Shown here: positions 7,835-15,191 of the stretch, piece by piece
How positions within the stretch are numbered: position 1 is the stretch's first letter
Layout: each line of letters starts with the position of its first letter
Source of the DNA: JALQTD01 sp965656785
Lineage (GTDB): Bacteria > Bacteroidota > Bacteroidia > Flavobacteriales_D > Sanyastnellaceae
DNA: 33,230 nt
Reading direction: 5' to 3'
NCBI GenBank assembly: GCA_965656785.1
Contig: CBFHLY010000029.1
Coordinates: forward strand, 1 to 33,230
Notes under the pieces: model-generated
Told to the model about the DNA's origin: nothing
The model's database searches: none
The model's input: only the letters and a program-made list of their open reading frames with translations
Translations under genes and position numbers: made by a program

Positions 7835-10800
7835 TCAGCTCGAAGTCTTGATGACGCGAGAGGCATTGTGCAAGTGCCGCTCCAGGACGTTGAGTTCGTC
7901 AAAGTCGGCGTCCTCGACGGAATGTGCAACGACCATATACCAACTGCCATCGCGATGAAGCAGCTGTACAAAATTGCGATTCAAGTGGGCAATCGCAGAT
8001 TTTTTCAAGTCATGAGGACCGACATAAGAAGTGGACTTCCAGGTGTGAACGCCGGAGACCGACCAGGACTGGGGAAGGGATTTGATTTCGCCTTCCACCA
8101 GCTTTGCTTGGGCGCTGGGTTGATGGAACTGGGCACCTTCGGAAACATCGCTCAAGGGCAGATCGCGAGCCCCGTCGTGCGCACGAAGCTCCCATTCGTC
8201 CGCGGTTTTCACGAGATGCTCCAAGCAAGCGAAGAGTTCGGTCTGGGCAACGCGGAGGAAATCCGAATCCACCACCGGGAGTTCGGAAATGGCCTGGAGC
8301 CCCCACGCGGAGCCCTGTTCGCGCTGAGGATCGTAGCCGAGTCGGACGCCTATGGTGGAGAATGCGCCCGCGCCCTCAAAATGTATGAATTCCTTCCGCT
8401 TGCCGAGGGGGCTCGTCAGGCGAATCAAGCTGCGTTCTTGTTGGTCCAATGCCGTGGAGAGAGGGTCGAGGAGGAATTGGATTTGGACGGGTTGTTGGCG
8501 ACCATTGGGCAGGCGGCAGTCGAGGAGGAAGGCGGATGGGGTTTGGCCAGGTAAAGAGAGGACACGCTGAATCCACGGGTGGCCAATCAAGGTGTTCAAG
8601 AGTACGTCCATGCGCTGGACGAACGGCTTTTGGGCGGGCAACAGAGCGGGCGGCGTGATGCCATAGAAGGCCGACGCGTGAACGGGATACGGGTCGGCAA
8701 AGGCGTGGCGGTTGGCGGCGGGTCGGTTGAGGTAATCGCGCCAATTCTCCCATCCGGAATCGTGGGCGAACGAATCCGAATCCCTCGCAAGGACGGCGCC
8801 CTTGTCGATGAGGCGCTCGGCGGTGCGCTTGCGCTTTACGAACCGACCGAGGTGCTCCTCGTCCACCGTGCCGAGTAAAACGGGGTAACGCACGTCCAAC
8901 TCGCCGCTGCCCGCATCCAAATCGCGCTCCACGCGGCTGAACATGCGGTCGATGCGGCCGATGCGCTGCTCGTTGTCGCCCGCAGTCCACGCCGCGCCGT
9001 AGTGGATGACGCGCCGGCAGAAGTACTGCAAGTTGACGCCCTCCTGAAGGACTGAAGTCGCCACGAGCACGTCCGGGTAAAACGGGGTGTTGAAGCACTT
9101 CAAGGCGTGCTTCGAACCGACGCCACCTCGGAAGGGATAGCATGGACGGGCGTGGCGGAAATGCTCATCCCAATTGTGCCGGAAAATGCTGGCGTTTGAG
9201 GAGAGCTCGAACACTTTGCGCGCGAGGGTCTCGAAGTGGAGGATGCTTTCGATGATTTGGCCCCAAATCCGGCGCGTGCGGAATCCTTTCTGGAACAAAT
9301 CGCAAAACACTTTGTAGCCATTGACCCCCTCGCGTTCCTCGAGGCCGCGGTACAGCTCGAACATCCACACCACATCCGCCGAGGCGAGCAGCGCGCCTTT
9401 CTCGACAAATCGCGCCAGAGATTCCTTGATCTCTTCCCCCATTTCCTCATAACGCTTCAACGCGGCACTTTCAGGATCCTCCTCTTGCAACGCCGAGATG
9501 AGCATCGTCCACAACGTCGGCAAACCGGACTCCCTCTGCTCGGAACGCTCCAATTTCTCCGATTCAGACCGGTATTCCGCAAGCCACTCCGACCCCTCTC
9601 CCAACCGATGAAAAGCCGCGGATTGGAAGTAACGCTTCGTCCGTTTGCCACTGCGCACAGCGTAATAAATGGCCAAGTCATCGTAAGGCGCAGCCATGAA
9701 ATCCGCCGCCGGCGAAAAGAACATCGCAAAGACGCCCGGCTTCGAATTCGCGAAGAGTTGTCGGAAGTTTGACGCGGGGGTCGTGGAATGGGGGTCGCCT
9801 TTCTTGATTTTGAACCAAGAGAGCACCTCGCTGTCGGGGATGTGGTCGTCCTCCTCGTCGTTGGTGTCGTCATCCTCGTCCGGCAATTCCAGCCCGCTGC
9901 CTTGGACGAACCGCTCCCGCGACCAATCGCGCACATTCCCTTCCAACCCGAGTTCGTCGAGCAACGTCCGATCCACCTGCTCCATGAGGCGCCGGGTGAT
10001 TTCGTAGACCGAGGCGATGCGCCGGACGAAAACGAGTGCCTTCGGATCGCGCTCATCGAGCCCGTACAGTTGATTCAGCAAGGCCTCGTACTTCGGATGG
10101 CGGGGGCTCTCGTTGAAAATGTTCTGGAATTTCTCGCCCAAATCCTGAAGCAGAACGGTATCGAATCCTCTGTGAAAGTCGGAGCCCCGGCTCTCCTTAT
10201 CGTCGTTCTCGTCAGCAGATTGCTCGTCAGGTTTGGGCAGAAATTCCACGCCCTCGAGGTATCGGATCATCCCCGAAACTCCGGAGTGGTGGCCTTTTGC
10301 TTGGAGTTGGTCGGCAACGTTTTGAGCCAGCAACGCTTGGTAAGCGCCGAAGAACGACTCCGCTAAGGGGTCGTCCTGAAAGTTCGACGCATCCGCGGCC
10401 TCGCGGCGGTACTCGTACTTGTTCCACCCGCCCGCACCCAGCCGCCGCAACCTGCGAATGCACAAGCGGTCCAGGACCTCCTTCGAACTCCCGGGATCGG
10501 CCTGGAAATACCGAAGCATGTTCCGCACGTCCTCGTTCGAACTGTGGTTCGGCGTGGCCGTCAAAAGGAGCACCCCGTCCGCCATGGGCGGCGCCACTCC
10601 TTCGCCGAAAAAGCACCGAGCCGCCCCCGCGCGGTAAGAACCGCCATCGAAATGCCGCAGGTAATGCGCCTCGTCGATGATGATCAAGTCGAACGGAGGT
10701 TGCCCTTGCGCCATCAAGCGCTCCCGAATGAGCGCCGCCATCCGCTCGTTCAGGCGGTCCTCATCCCCGCTCCACGCCGCCACCAAATCATCCCGCCCCC

Positions 10801-11314
10801 ACACTCCCAACCGCTCCTTCCACCGATCGCCCTGAATCAACCCCGAAAACGACGTGATTTTGCCCACCAGAAACCGCGGCCATTGCGCCTCCACCTGCTC
10901 CACCAACTCGAACAAATTCCCCACTTTCACCGCGGGCTTCACCGCCTCCCCGTGCCACCGCAACACCCCATCGTCGCGCCGCACATGCCGCTGAATGAAG
11001 GCCGTGTACTCGGAAAGCCAGTTCTCGGCCACCACCTCCCGCGGCGTCAAGACGAGGATGCGCGCGTGCGGCTTTTGCTGCCACAGCGCCGCGCACACGG
11101 CCAGCGACTGGATGGTCTTCCCCATTCCCACCTCATCGGCGATCAAGGCCACCCGGTCTTCGGAGATCAAGTTGAACGCATGGGCCGCGCCTTCCACCTG
11201 CTTGTTGGGCATGCGGTTGTCCTCGGCCGAGGAGGCGTATTGCCAGTCGTCGTCCGCTAGCCAAAAATTGACCAATCGCCCCAAATACTCCGGAGTAATG
11301 CGATTCCAATCCAT
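7835..11314 (-). CDS. SNF2-family DNA helicase/translocase, third gene of PLD-helicase operon
   Basis: A 1159-aa superfamily 2 helicase. Motif I is ADEVGMGKT (59-67), motif II DEAH (214-217) and motif III LLLTATPN (249-256); motifs V and VI are VLVATSVLQEGVNLQYF and QRIGRIDRMF (from 783). A long insertion of about 450 residues separates the two RecA-like lobes, including an acidic tract (PDEDDDTNDEEDDHIPDSE), and about 300 further residues follow motif VI. Such proteins translocate on duplex DNA and remodel or scan it. The ATG at 11314 overlaps the upstream TGA by one base (TGATG), showing translational coupling to the PLD-fold gene. SNF2 helicases paired with PLD-fold nucleases occur in anti-phage systems such as DISARM (DrmD with DrmC), but DISARM's DrmA, DrmB and methyltransferase are absent here, so this is not DISARM as known. 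A defence role is inferred. Confidence 0.88.
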   Translation of the reverse strand: MDWNRITPEYLGRLVNFWLADDDWQYASSAEDNRMPNKQVEGAAHAFNLISEDRVALIADEVGMGKTIQSLAVCAALWQQKPHARILVLTPREVVAENWLSEYTAFIQRHVRRDDGVLRWHGEAVKPAVKVGNLFELVEQVEAQWPRFLVGKITSFSGLIQGDRWKERLGVWGRDDLVAAWSGDEDRLNERMAALIRERLMAQGQPPFDLIIIDEAHYLRHFDGGSYRAGAARCFFGEGVAPPMADGVLLLTATPNHSSNEDVRNMLRYFQADPGSSKEVLDRLCIRRLRRLGAGGWNKYEYRREAADASNFQDDPLAESFFGAYQALLAQNVADQLQAKGHHSGVSGMIRYLEGVEFLPKPDEQSADENDDKESRGSDFHRGFDTVLLQDLGEKFQNIFNESPRHPKYEALLNQLYGLDERDPKALVFVRRIASVYEITRRLMEQVDRTLLDELGLEGNVRDWSRERFVQGSGLELPDEDDDTNDEEDDHIPDSEVLSWFKIKKGDPHSTTPASNFRQLFANSKPGVFAMFFSPAADFMAAPYDDLAIYYAVRSGKRTKRYFQSAAFHRLGEGSEWLAEYRSESEKLERSEQRESGLPTLWTMLISALQEEDPESAALKRYEEMGEEIKESLARFVEKGALLASADVVWMFELYRGLEEREGVNGYKVFCDLFQKGFRTRRIWGQIIESILHFETLARKVFELSSNASIFRHNWDEHFRHARPCYPFRGGVGSKHALKCFNTPFYPDVLVATSVLQEGVNLQYFCRRVIHYGAAWTAGDNEQRIGRIDRMFSRVERDLDAGSGELDVRYPVLLGTVDEEHLGRFVKRKRTAERLIDKGAVLARDSDSFAHDSGWENWRDYLNRPAANRHAFADPYPVHASAFYGITPPALLPAQKPFVQRMDVLLNTLIGHPWIQRVLSLPGQTPSAFLLDCRLPNGRQQPVQIQFLLDPLSTALDQQERSLIRLTSPLGKRKEFIHFEGAGAFSTIGVRLGYDPQREQGSAWGLQAISELPVVDSDFLRVAQTELFACLEHLVKTADEWELRAHDGARDLPLSDVSEGAQFHQPSAQAKLVEGEIKSLPQSWSVSGVHTWKSTSYVGPHDLKKSAIAHLNRNFVQLLHRDGSWYMVVAHSVEDADFDELNVLERHLHNASRVIKTSS

Positions 11315-13128
11315 CACGACATGAGCTGTTCGATTTCCATCAGCCACCGCCTCCACGCATCGGCCGCCACCCCGTCCGGTTGCGGCTGCTCCGGGAGGGG
11401 GATGGCCTCGAGGTGGTGGGTCGCTTCGACTTTGGTGTTGAATGCGTGGATGATGGCGTTTGTTTTTTGGGTTACCAACCACGCGTAAACGCCCGTGAGC
11501 AATTCCGTCGACACCAAATCGCGCAACTCTACCACGCTGCCCGGCTGCTGGTACCCCAGGCGCAAGCACTCCGCCGGCTGCTCCGCCTTCAGCGCGTCCA
11601 CCTGCTGCTTCATGTAGGCCAACGCGAGGAAGGTCGAAAACCACTCGTGGTGCCCGTGCCCCGCCAAAACCGGCGACCACTCCCCCGTCACCGCATCCAC
11701 GTGGCGCGGGGTCGAAATGGGGCGCACCAAATCCGTCCGGCTGCCCGGATCGCGGGTCAGCCAAGCTTGGAACATGTGATTCAAGTTGTCGAACCGGCGC
11801 GTCGGCCGCAATTCCAAACCGGTTTCGAGGAGGTAGCCGGAAAACAACAGTTCGTCCTCACGGTACACGTGGAACTGGCGATTCAACGTTAGCGCGCGGT
11901 TCGAGGCCCCCAGTGGAAATCCGTCCTTCAGAGCCGCGCGACTCACCCGCTCGCCACTGGGCAGCTCGAATTCAAGCGCCTCGTCGCACTCCAAGCCTTC
12001 GGGCCACAACCGCGTCAACCGCATCGTCCGGCTCCGCCAATCCAATTCAATTTCCGCCACCACCGAGTAACTCGGCAGCGACTGCATGTCCTCGTCTTCC
12101 TGCTTGTCCGGATCCGTGCTGTCCGCGGGATTGCGCGGCGTCAATCCGGCACTTTCGCGGATTTGGTGAGCCTCCGCTTCGCTCAACGTGAAGACCAACC
12201 CGGCCTCCACGTTGTTGCGCCCCTTTGCCGCCCACCCGAGCGCAGCCTCCGTGAAATTCCACGAGCCGACCGCCAGTCGGTTAGGACTCAACCAAAGCTT
12301 CGCGTGGGTCAGGGCGTGTTCGTCCTCGCGCGCCTCTCCTTGATGAAATTGGACGCGCTCCATCGCCAGCAACGCCTCGACCGACTCGCCATCGAGACGG
12401 ATTTTGCCTTCATTGCTGAGGTCCGGAATGAGCATGAGCTCCTGCACACGCGCCATGCGCTCGCGGATTTTGTCCACCATTCCTGGAGAAAAGTAGGGGC
12501 TCCAGACCGCCATCCAGGCCAAATCCGTTTTCCCCCACCCCATCGCCTCCTCGAACGTCTCCTCCGCCCCGGTGTACCCCAGCCGCCACCTCGACGTCCC
12601 CGTCAGCGTGGGCGGCGTCGGCAATTCCTCAGCATGGAACCGCCGGAAAAACGCCCGCAGATCCGCCGCCTGCTCGGCCGTCTCCACGCGGGTCAAGACG
12701 ACGGACTCCCGGTTGCGCGCGTACCCCCCGTACGTCAGGTTCGCCGACCCCGCCATCACAAACCACTCCCCCGCCGCCGTTTCAAACCACGCCACCTTCG
12801 GATGGAAGACCCCGTGGGAGCAGTTGTCGTCGACGTCGGCGGGGTGGACGGGGTGCGCGGCGAAGGTGGTTTGCTTGGGGCGGCCGGTTTGGTATGCCCC
12901 ACGAAAATCGTGAAACACCCGCACGTCGACGGATTCCCCGTCCAGCTGCTCGTTCAAGGACTCCAAATCCTGCGACACCGCCGGCATTTCCATCACCAAC
13001 AAAATCGGCAACAGATGCCGCTCGAAGAACGACACATCGAAGACGAACGTGGTGAACCAAGCCCGCCTAATGCCGTGCTCGGTGGCAAAAACGCGCAGCC
13101 GATTCAAGATGGACTGCTCAGCGCTCAT
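11314..13128 (-). CDS. PLD-fold (phospholipase D-like) putative nuclease, second gene of operon
   Basis: A 604-aa protein with two PLD-like half sites. The first is HPK (109-111) with GSAN (127-130); the second is HAK (275-277) with GSWN (288-291). Each keeps the catalytic HxK and the downstream GSxN of the PLD signature, but the usual Asp four residues after the Lys is not visible in either. The two sites probably form one active centre, as in bacterial PLD nucleases. The C-terminal 300 residues are rich in beta-like segments and were not recognised. The ATG at 13128 overlaps the upstream TGA as ATGA (4 nt), and its own TGA overlaps the helicase ATG by one base. The most economical reading is a nuclease working with the helicase on DNA; a lipid or other phosphodiester substrate cannot be excluded. 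Confidence 0.8.
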   Translation of the reverse strand: MSAEQSILNRLRVFATEHGIRRAWFTTFVFDVSFFERHLLPILLVMEMPAVSQDLESLNEQLDGESVDVRVFHDFRGAYQTGRPKQTTFAAHPVHPADVDDNCSHGVFHPKVAWFETAAGEWFVMAGSANLTYGGYARNRESVVLTRVETAEQAADLRAFFRRFHAEELPTPPTLTGTSRWRLGYTGAEETFEEAMGWGKTDLAWMAVWSPYFSPGMVDKIRERMARVQELMLIPDLSNEGKIRLDGESVEALLAMERVQFHQGEAREDEHALTHAKLWLSPNRLAVGSWNFTEAALGWAAKGRNNVEAGLVFTLSEAEAHQIRESAGLTPRNPADSTDPDKQEDEDMQSLPSYSVVAEIELDWRSRTMRLTRLWPEGLECDEALEFELPSGERVSRAALKDGFPLGASNRALTLNRQFHVYREDELLFSGYLLETGLELRPTRRFDNLNHMFQAWLTRDPGSRTDLVRPISTPRHVDAVTGEWSPVLAGHGHHEWFSTFLALAYMKQQVDALKAEQPAECLRLGYQQPGSVVELRDLVSTELLTGVYAWLVTQKTNAIIHAFNTKVEATHHLEAIPLPEQPQPDGVAADAWRRWLMEIEQLMS

Positions 13129-14423
13129 CGCAATACCCGCATCATGGATTCGACGGAATGCACGTAGTAACTCCTCCGCCACGAAAGTTCTCCCTCCTCC
13201 GCAGGGGCTGCGCCCGCGCGCACGTACTGCTGCTTGATGAGGCCACCCGGCCCGATGCTCACCCAGGTGATGCCCCCGCGATCGTCCATGGTTTTTTGGT
13301 GGAACTGGACGAAACCTCGAATCCAATCTTCATCGGTGCCGGCGGCAGTTAGCATGGCCCATAGTTCCAGCAGCCGGTCGTTCGTGCTGCTGGTACCCAG
13401 TCCCCGCTGGCTTTTGATGAACTGCCTTACTTGGCGGGCTTGGCGGACCAAATCCTCCACGATTTTGCCATTGGAGGCAAGCAGGTGATCGAAGAACCAG
13501 TCGACTTGTGCCAAAACCGGCTCCAGCCACAATATGTCGCGCAACTTCCCCTGTTCCCCAGGCTCCACCTGCCCCACAGCGCTCTGCAGGACGGCCTGCG
13601 CCTCAATGCTCTGCTCCGCATCGAGGAGCACCCGCACTTCTTGCGCGATGCCACCCGCAGCACCGTCCTCCAGCCCGATTTGCTTGCGCAAAAACCGGCG
13701 CCACGCCTCGGGAATCGACGTGGTGCGAAAAGCCGCCTCCACCGCCTCCTCGTGCTCCTCACGCAACCCCGCGGGCAGCCCCGTGTGATTTTGCTCCTTT
13801 TCGGGGTCGGCCACCTCCAGCAGCGCCAACACCGCATCGCGGTACTGTTTGAACTGCGGCGTGTCCTCTATCAGCCCCTCGACTTGCCCCCAAACCGTTT
13901 CGTTCTCAGGACTCCGGGCAAACTGCGTGTCGAAAAAACCCATTTCGATGAGCGCCGCCTTGTACCGACCGGTGTACCCCAATGCGAGTTGGCTTTTGAG
14001 CACCCCCCGATTCATCCGCGGAATCAGCTTGTGCGCCCCAACCGTCGCCTGGATCCCCTTCAACTTCGATAGCCCCAAGATGCCCAACGCACCCACCGCC
14101 TTCCCCGCCCCCTCCAACTCCAAAAAGGCATGCGCCAACAAATCCTCGGACCAAATCAACAACCCCGCATAGCAATCAAATCGGCCTTCCCACCCCTCGT
14201 GATTCGGATGCGCCTCCAGCCAAGCGTGCACCGCCGAATGATGCAACACGTTGATGACAAGCGCCCGAGCATCCGTCGCCACCGAGTTCAACTTGCGCTC
14301 AAAAATCTGCCGCGCATGCTCTTGCCAAATCACCAGCAACCCCATGGGATCCACCGACCCCTCCTGGCTGATTCTCGAATCGGGCGGCGAAAACAGGGCC
14401 TCGATGGAATCGAATGAAGTCAT
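13125..14423 (-). CDS. Unknown protein, first gene of PLD-helicase operon
   Basis: A 432-aa soluble, largely helical, acidic protein with no family recognised. It has no signal peptide, membrane segment, Walker motif or cysteine cluster. The N-terminal half contains small and hydrophobic tracts (AGKAVGALGILGLSKLKG; GYTGRYKAALIEMGFFD); the C-terminal half has alternating charged helices (VEDLVRQARQVRQFIKSQRG) and ends in a beta-like segment (GGITWVSIGPGGLIKQQYV). It leads the operon behind a good promoter and overlaps the PLD-fold gene by 4 nt, so equimolar synthesis with the other two products is likely. In defence operons, a conserved but featureless first gene is often the target-recognition or scaffold subunit; that is only an analogy here. 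Confidence 0.8.
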   Translation of the reverse strand: MTSFDSIEALFSPPDSRISQEGSVDPMGLLVIWQEHARQIFERKLNSVATDARALVINVLHHSAVHAWLEAHPNHEGWEGRFDCYAGLLIWSEDLLAHAFLELEGAGKAVGALGILGLSKLKGIQATVGAHKLIPRMNRGVLKSQLALGYTGRYKAALIEMGFFDTQFARSPENETVWGQVEGLIEDTPQFKQYRDAVLALLEVADPEKEQNHTGLPAGLREEHEEAVEAAFRTTSIPEAWRRFLRKQIGLEDGAAGGIAQEVRVLLDAEQSIEAQAVLQSAVGQVEPGEQGKLRDILWLEPVLAQVDWFFDHLLASNGKIVEDLVRQARQVRQFIKSQRGLGTSSTNDRLLELWAMLTAAGTDEDWIRGFVQFHQKTMDDRGGITWVSIGPGGLIKQQYVRAGAAPAEEGELSWRRSYYVHSVESMMRVLR

Positions 14424-14460
14424 GGTGGCTTTGGCTTTTGCTCCTAAAAATTGAGCCCCT

Positions 14461-14488
14461 CAAATTTAAAGTTATTCGAGGATTTCAA
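14461..14488 (-). promoter_or_regulatory. Bacteroidota-type promoter of the PLD-helicase operon
   Basis: On the minus strand, TAAATTTG (14461-14468) matches the -7 consensus TAnnTTTG at every fixed position. A TTG (14486-14488) lies 17 nt upstream, within the 17-23 nt spacing known for this phylum. The start codon at 14423 is 38 nt downstream of the -7 box. Confidence 0.6.
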
Positions 14489-14584
14489 CCGAACTAAATG
14501 ACTCCGATTCAGATAGCGCGAGCACCTTGGAGCGAAACTCGCTGGCTGGCCCGGTCATTCAGGAACTCAAAATATCAGCCCGCG

Positions 14585-14600
14585 CAAGGGCACACCCTTG
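14585..14600. repeat. Perfect inverted repeat between divergent promoters
   Basis: CAAGGG-CACA-CCCTTG is a 6-bp perfect inverted repeat with a 4-nt centre, sitting about 100 nt upstream of the minus-strand promoter and 130 nt upstream of the plus-strand one. On the plus strand it is followed by five A residues, so it is not a plus-strand terminator. Operator function is a guess. Confidence 0.3.
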
Positions 14601-14734
14601 AAAAATGGTGTGATTCAGAGTCGGCCGATACAGAAAGTACAGAACCAAACAGAAAACCTCAACCGCCGCTGCAGCACGAACGGGTAACTACTGACTCGCT
14701 GTCTCGTTCGTAAATCCTGAGAAAGGCTGCGGAA

Positions 14735-14742
14735 TATTTTTG
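14735..14742 (+). promoter_or_regulatory. Putative -7 element of the Nudix-helicase operon
   Basis: TATTTTTG matches TAnnTTTG at every fixed position and ends 32 nt before the Nudix ATG at 14775. No TTG is found at the usual 17-23 nt spacing upstream; the closest candidate is TTC at 14707-14709. The -33 half is therefore weak, and the promoter may need an activator. Confidence 0.45.
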
Positions 14743-14774
14743 GATCCCCTGGCGAAAACCTCGAGCTTCAACCC

Positions 14775-15191
14775 ATGAAAACGATTGAAGTCGTGGCCGC
14801 GGTAATTCAAGATGGAACCGAGGTGTTGTGCACCCAACGAGGAGAAAACAAACTCCCCTACATCCACCTCAAGTGGGAGTTTCCGGGGGGTAAAATCGAA
14901 GAGGGAGAAGACCATTCCACAGCGCTGGTGCGAGAAATCCGAGAGGAACTCAATGTCGAGGTGCAGGTGTTGGACCGATTGGAAAAAGTCGATCATCGCT
15001 ACCCGGATTTCAGGCTCATCATGCATCCTTATCGATGCGCGTTTGCCGAACCTGGAGGCCGGGAACGCCTAACCTTGACAGAGCATCACGCGGCGGCTTG
15101 GATGGAGCCCAATTCGGCTGATTTCCATGAATTGGATTGGGCCGCTGCCGATGTTCCGATTGTCCAACAGTTGCTCGCAAACCGGTCATGA
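14775..15191 (+). CDS. Nudix (MutT-like) nucleoside triphosphate pyrophosphohydrolase
   Basis: A 138-aa MutT-like protein containing a complete Nudix box, GKIEEGEDHSTALVREIREE followed by LNV. It fits Gx5Ex7REUxEExGU except that the final Gly is Asn, a common substitution among MutT-like (d)NTP pyrophosphohydrolases. The N terminus VVAAVIQDGTEVLCTQRGE is typical of the 8-oxo-dGTP/dNTP branch. The enzyme would hydrolyse a nucleoside triphosphate to the monophosphate and pyrophosphate using Mg. Its TGA overlaps the ATG of the helicase gene (ATGA), so the two are translationally coupled. This suggests the enzyme serves the helicase system, for example by removing modified nucleotides or depleting a nucleotide pool, rather than acting as general housekeeping MutT. 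Confidence 0.9.
   Translation: MKTIEVVAAVIQDGTEVLCTQRGENKLPYIHLKWEFPGGKIEEGEDHSTALVREIREELNVEVQVLDRLEKVDHRYPDFRLIMHPYRCAFAEPGGRERLTLTEHHAAAWMEPNSADFHELDWAAADVPIVQQLLANRS

Larger units (their letters stand above)
14424..14774. other. Divergent control region between two helicase modules
   Basis: A 351-nt gene-free, relatively AT-rich stretch between the divergent start codons of the PLD-helicase operon and the Nudix-helicase operon. It holds one promoter match for each side and, between them, the perfect inverted repeat CAAGGG-CACA-CCCTTG (14585-14600). It also holds two copies of GATTCAGA (14506-14513 and 14612-14619) roughly 100 nt apart. No tRNA, coding potential or CRISPR-like repeat was seen. 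The arrangement would let one regulator act on both modules. Confidence 0.5.

Noticed and set aside
12163..13167. Long plus-strand reading frame opposite the PLD-fold gene
   Set aside because: Its Arg/Pro/His-rich composition is typical of antisense shadows, and the minus-strand gene has matching HxK/GSxN motifs and overlapping neighbours.
14585..14600. Inverted repeat as an intrinsic terminator
   Set aside because: It is followed by A residues on the plus strand, lies between divergent promoters and has no gene to terminate.
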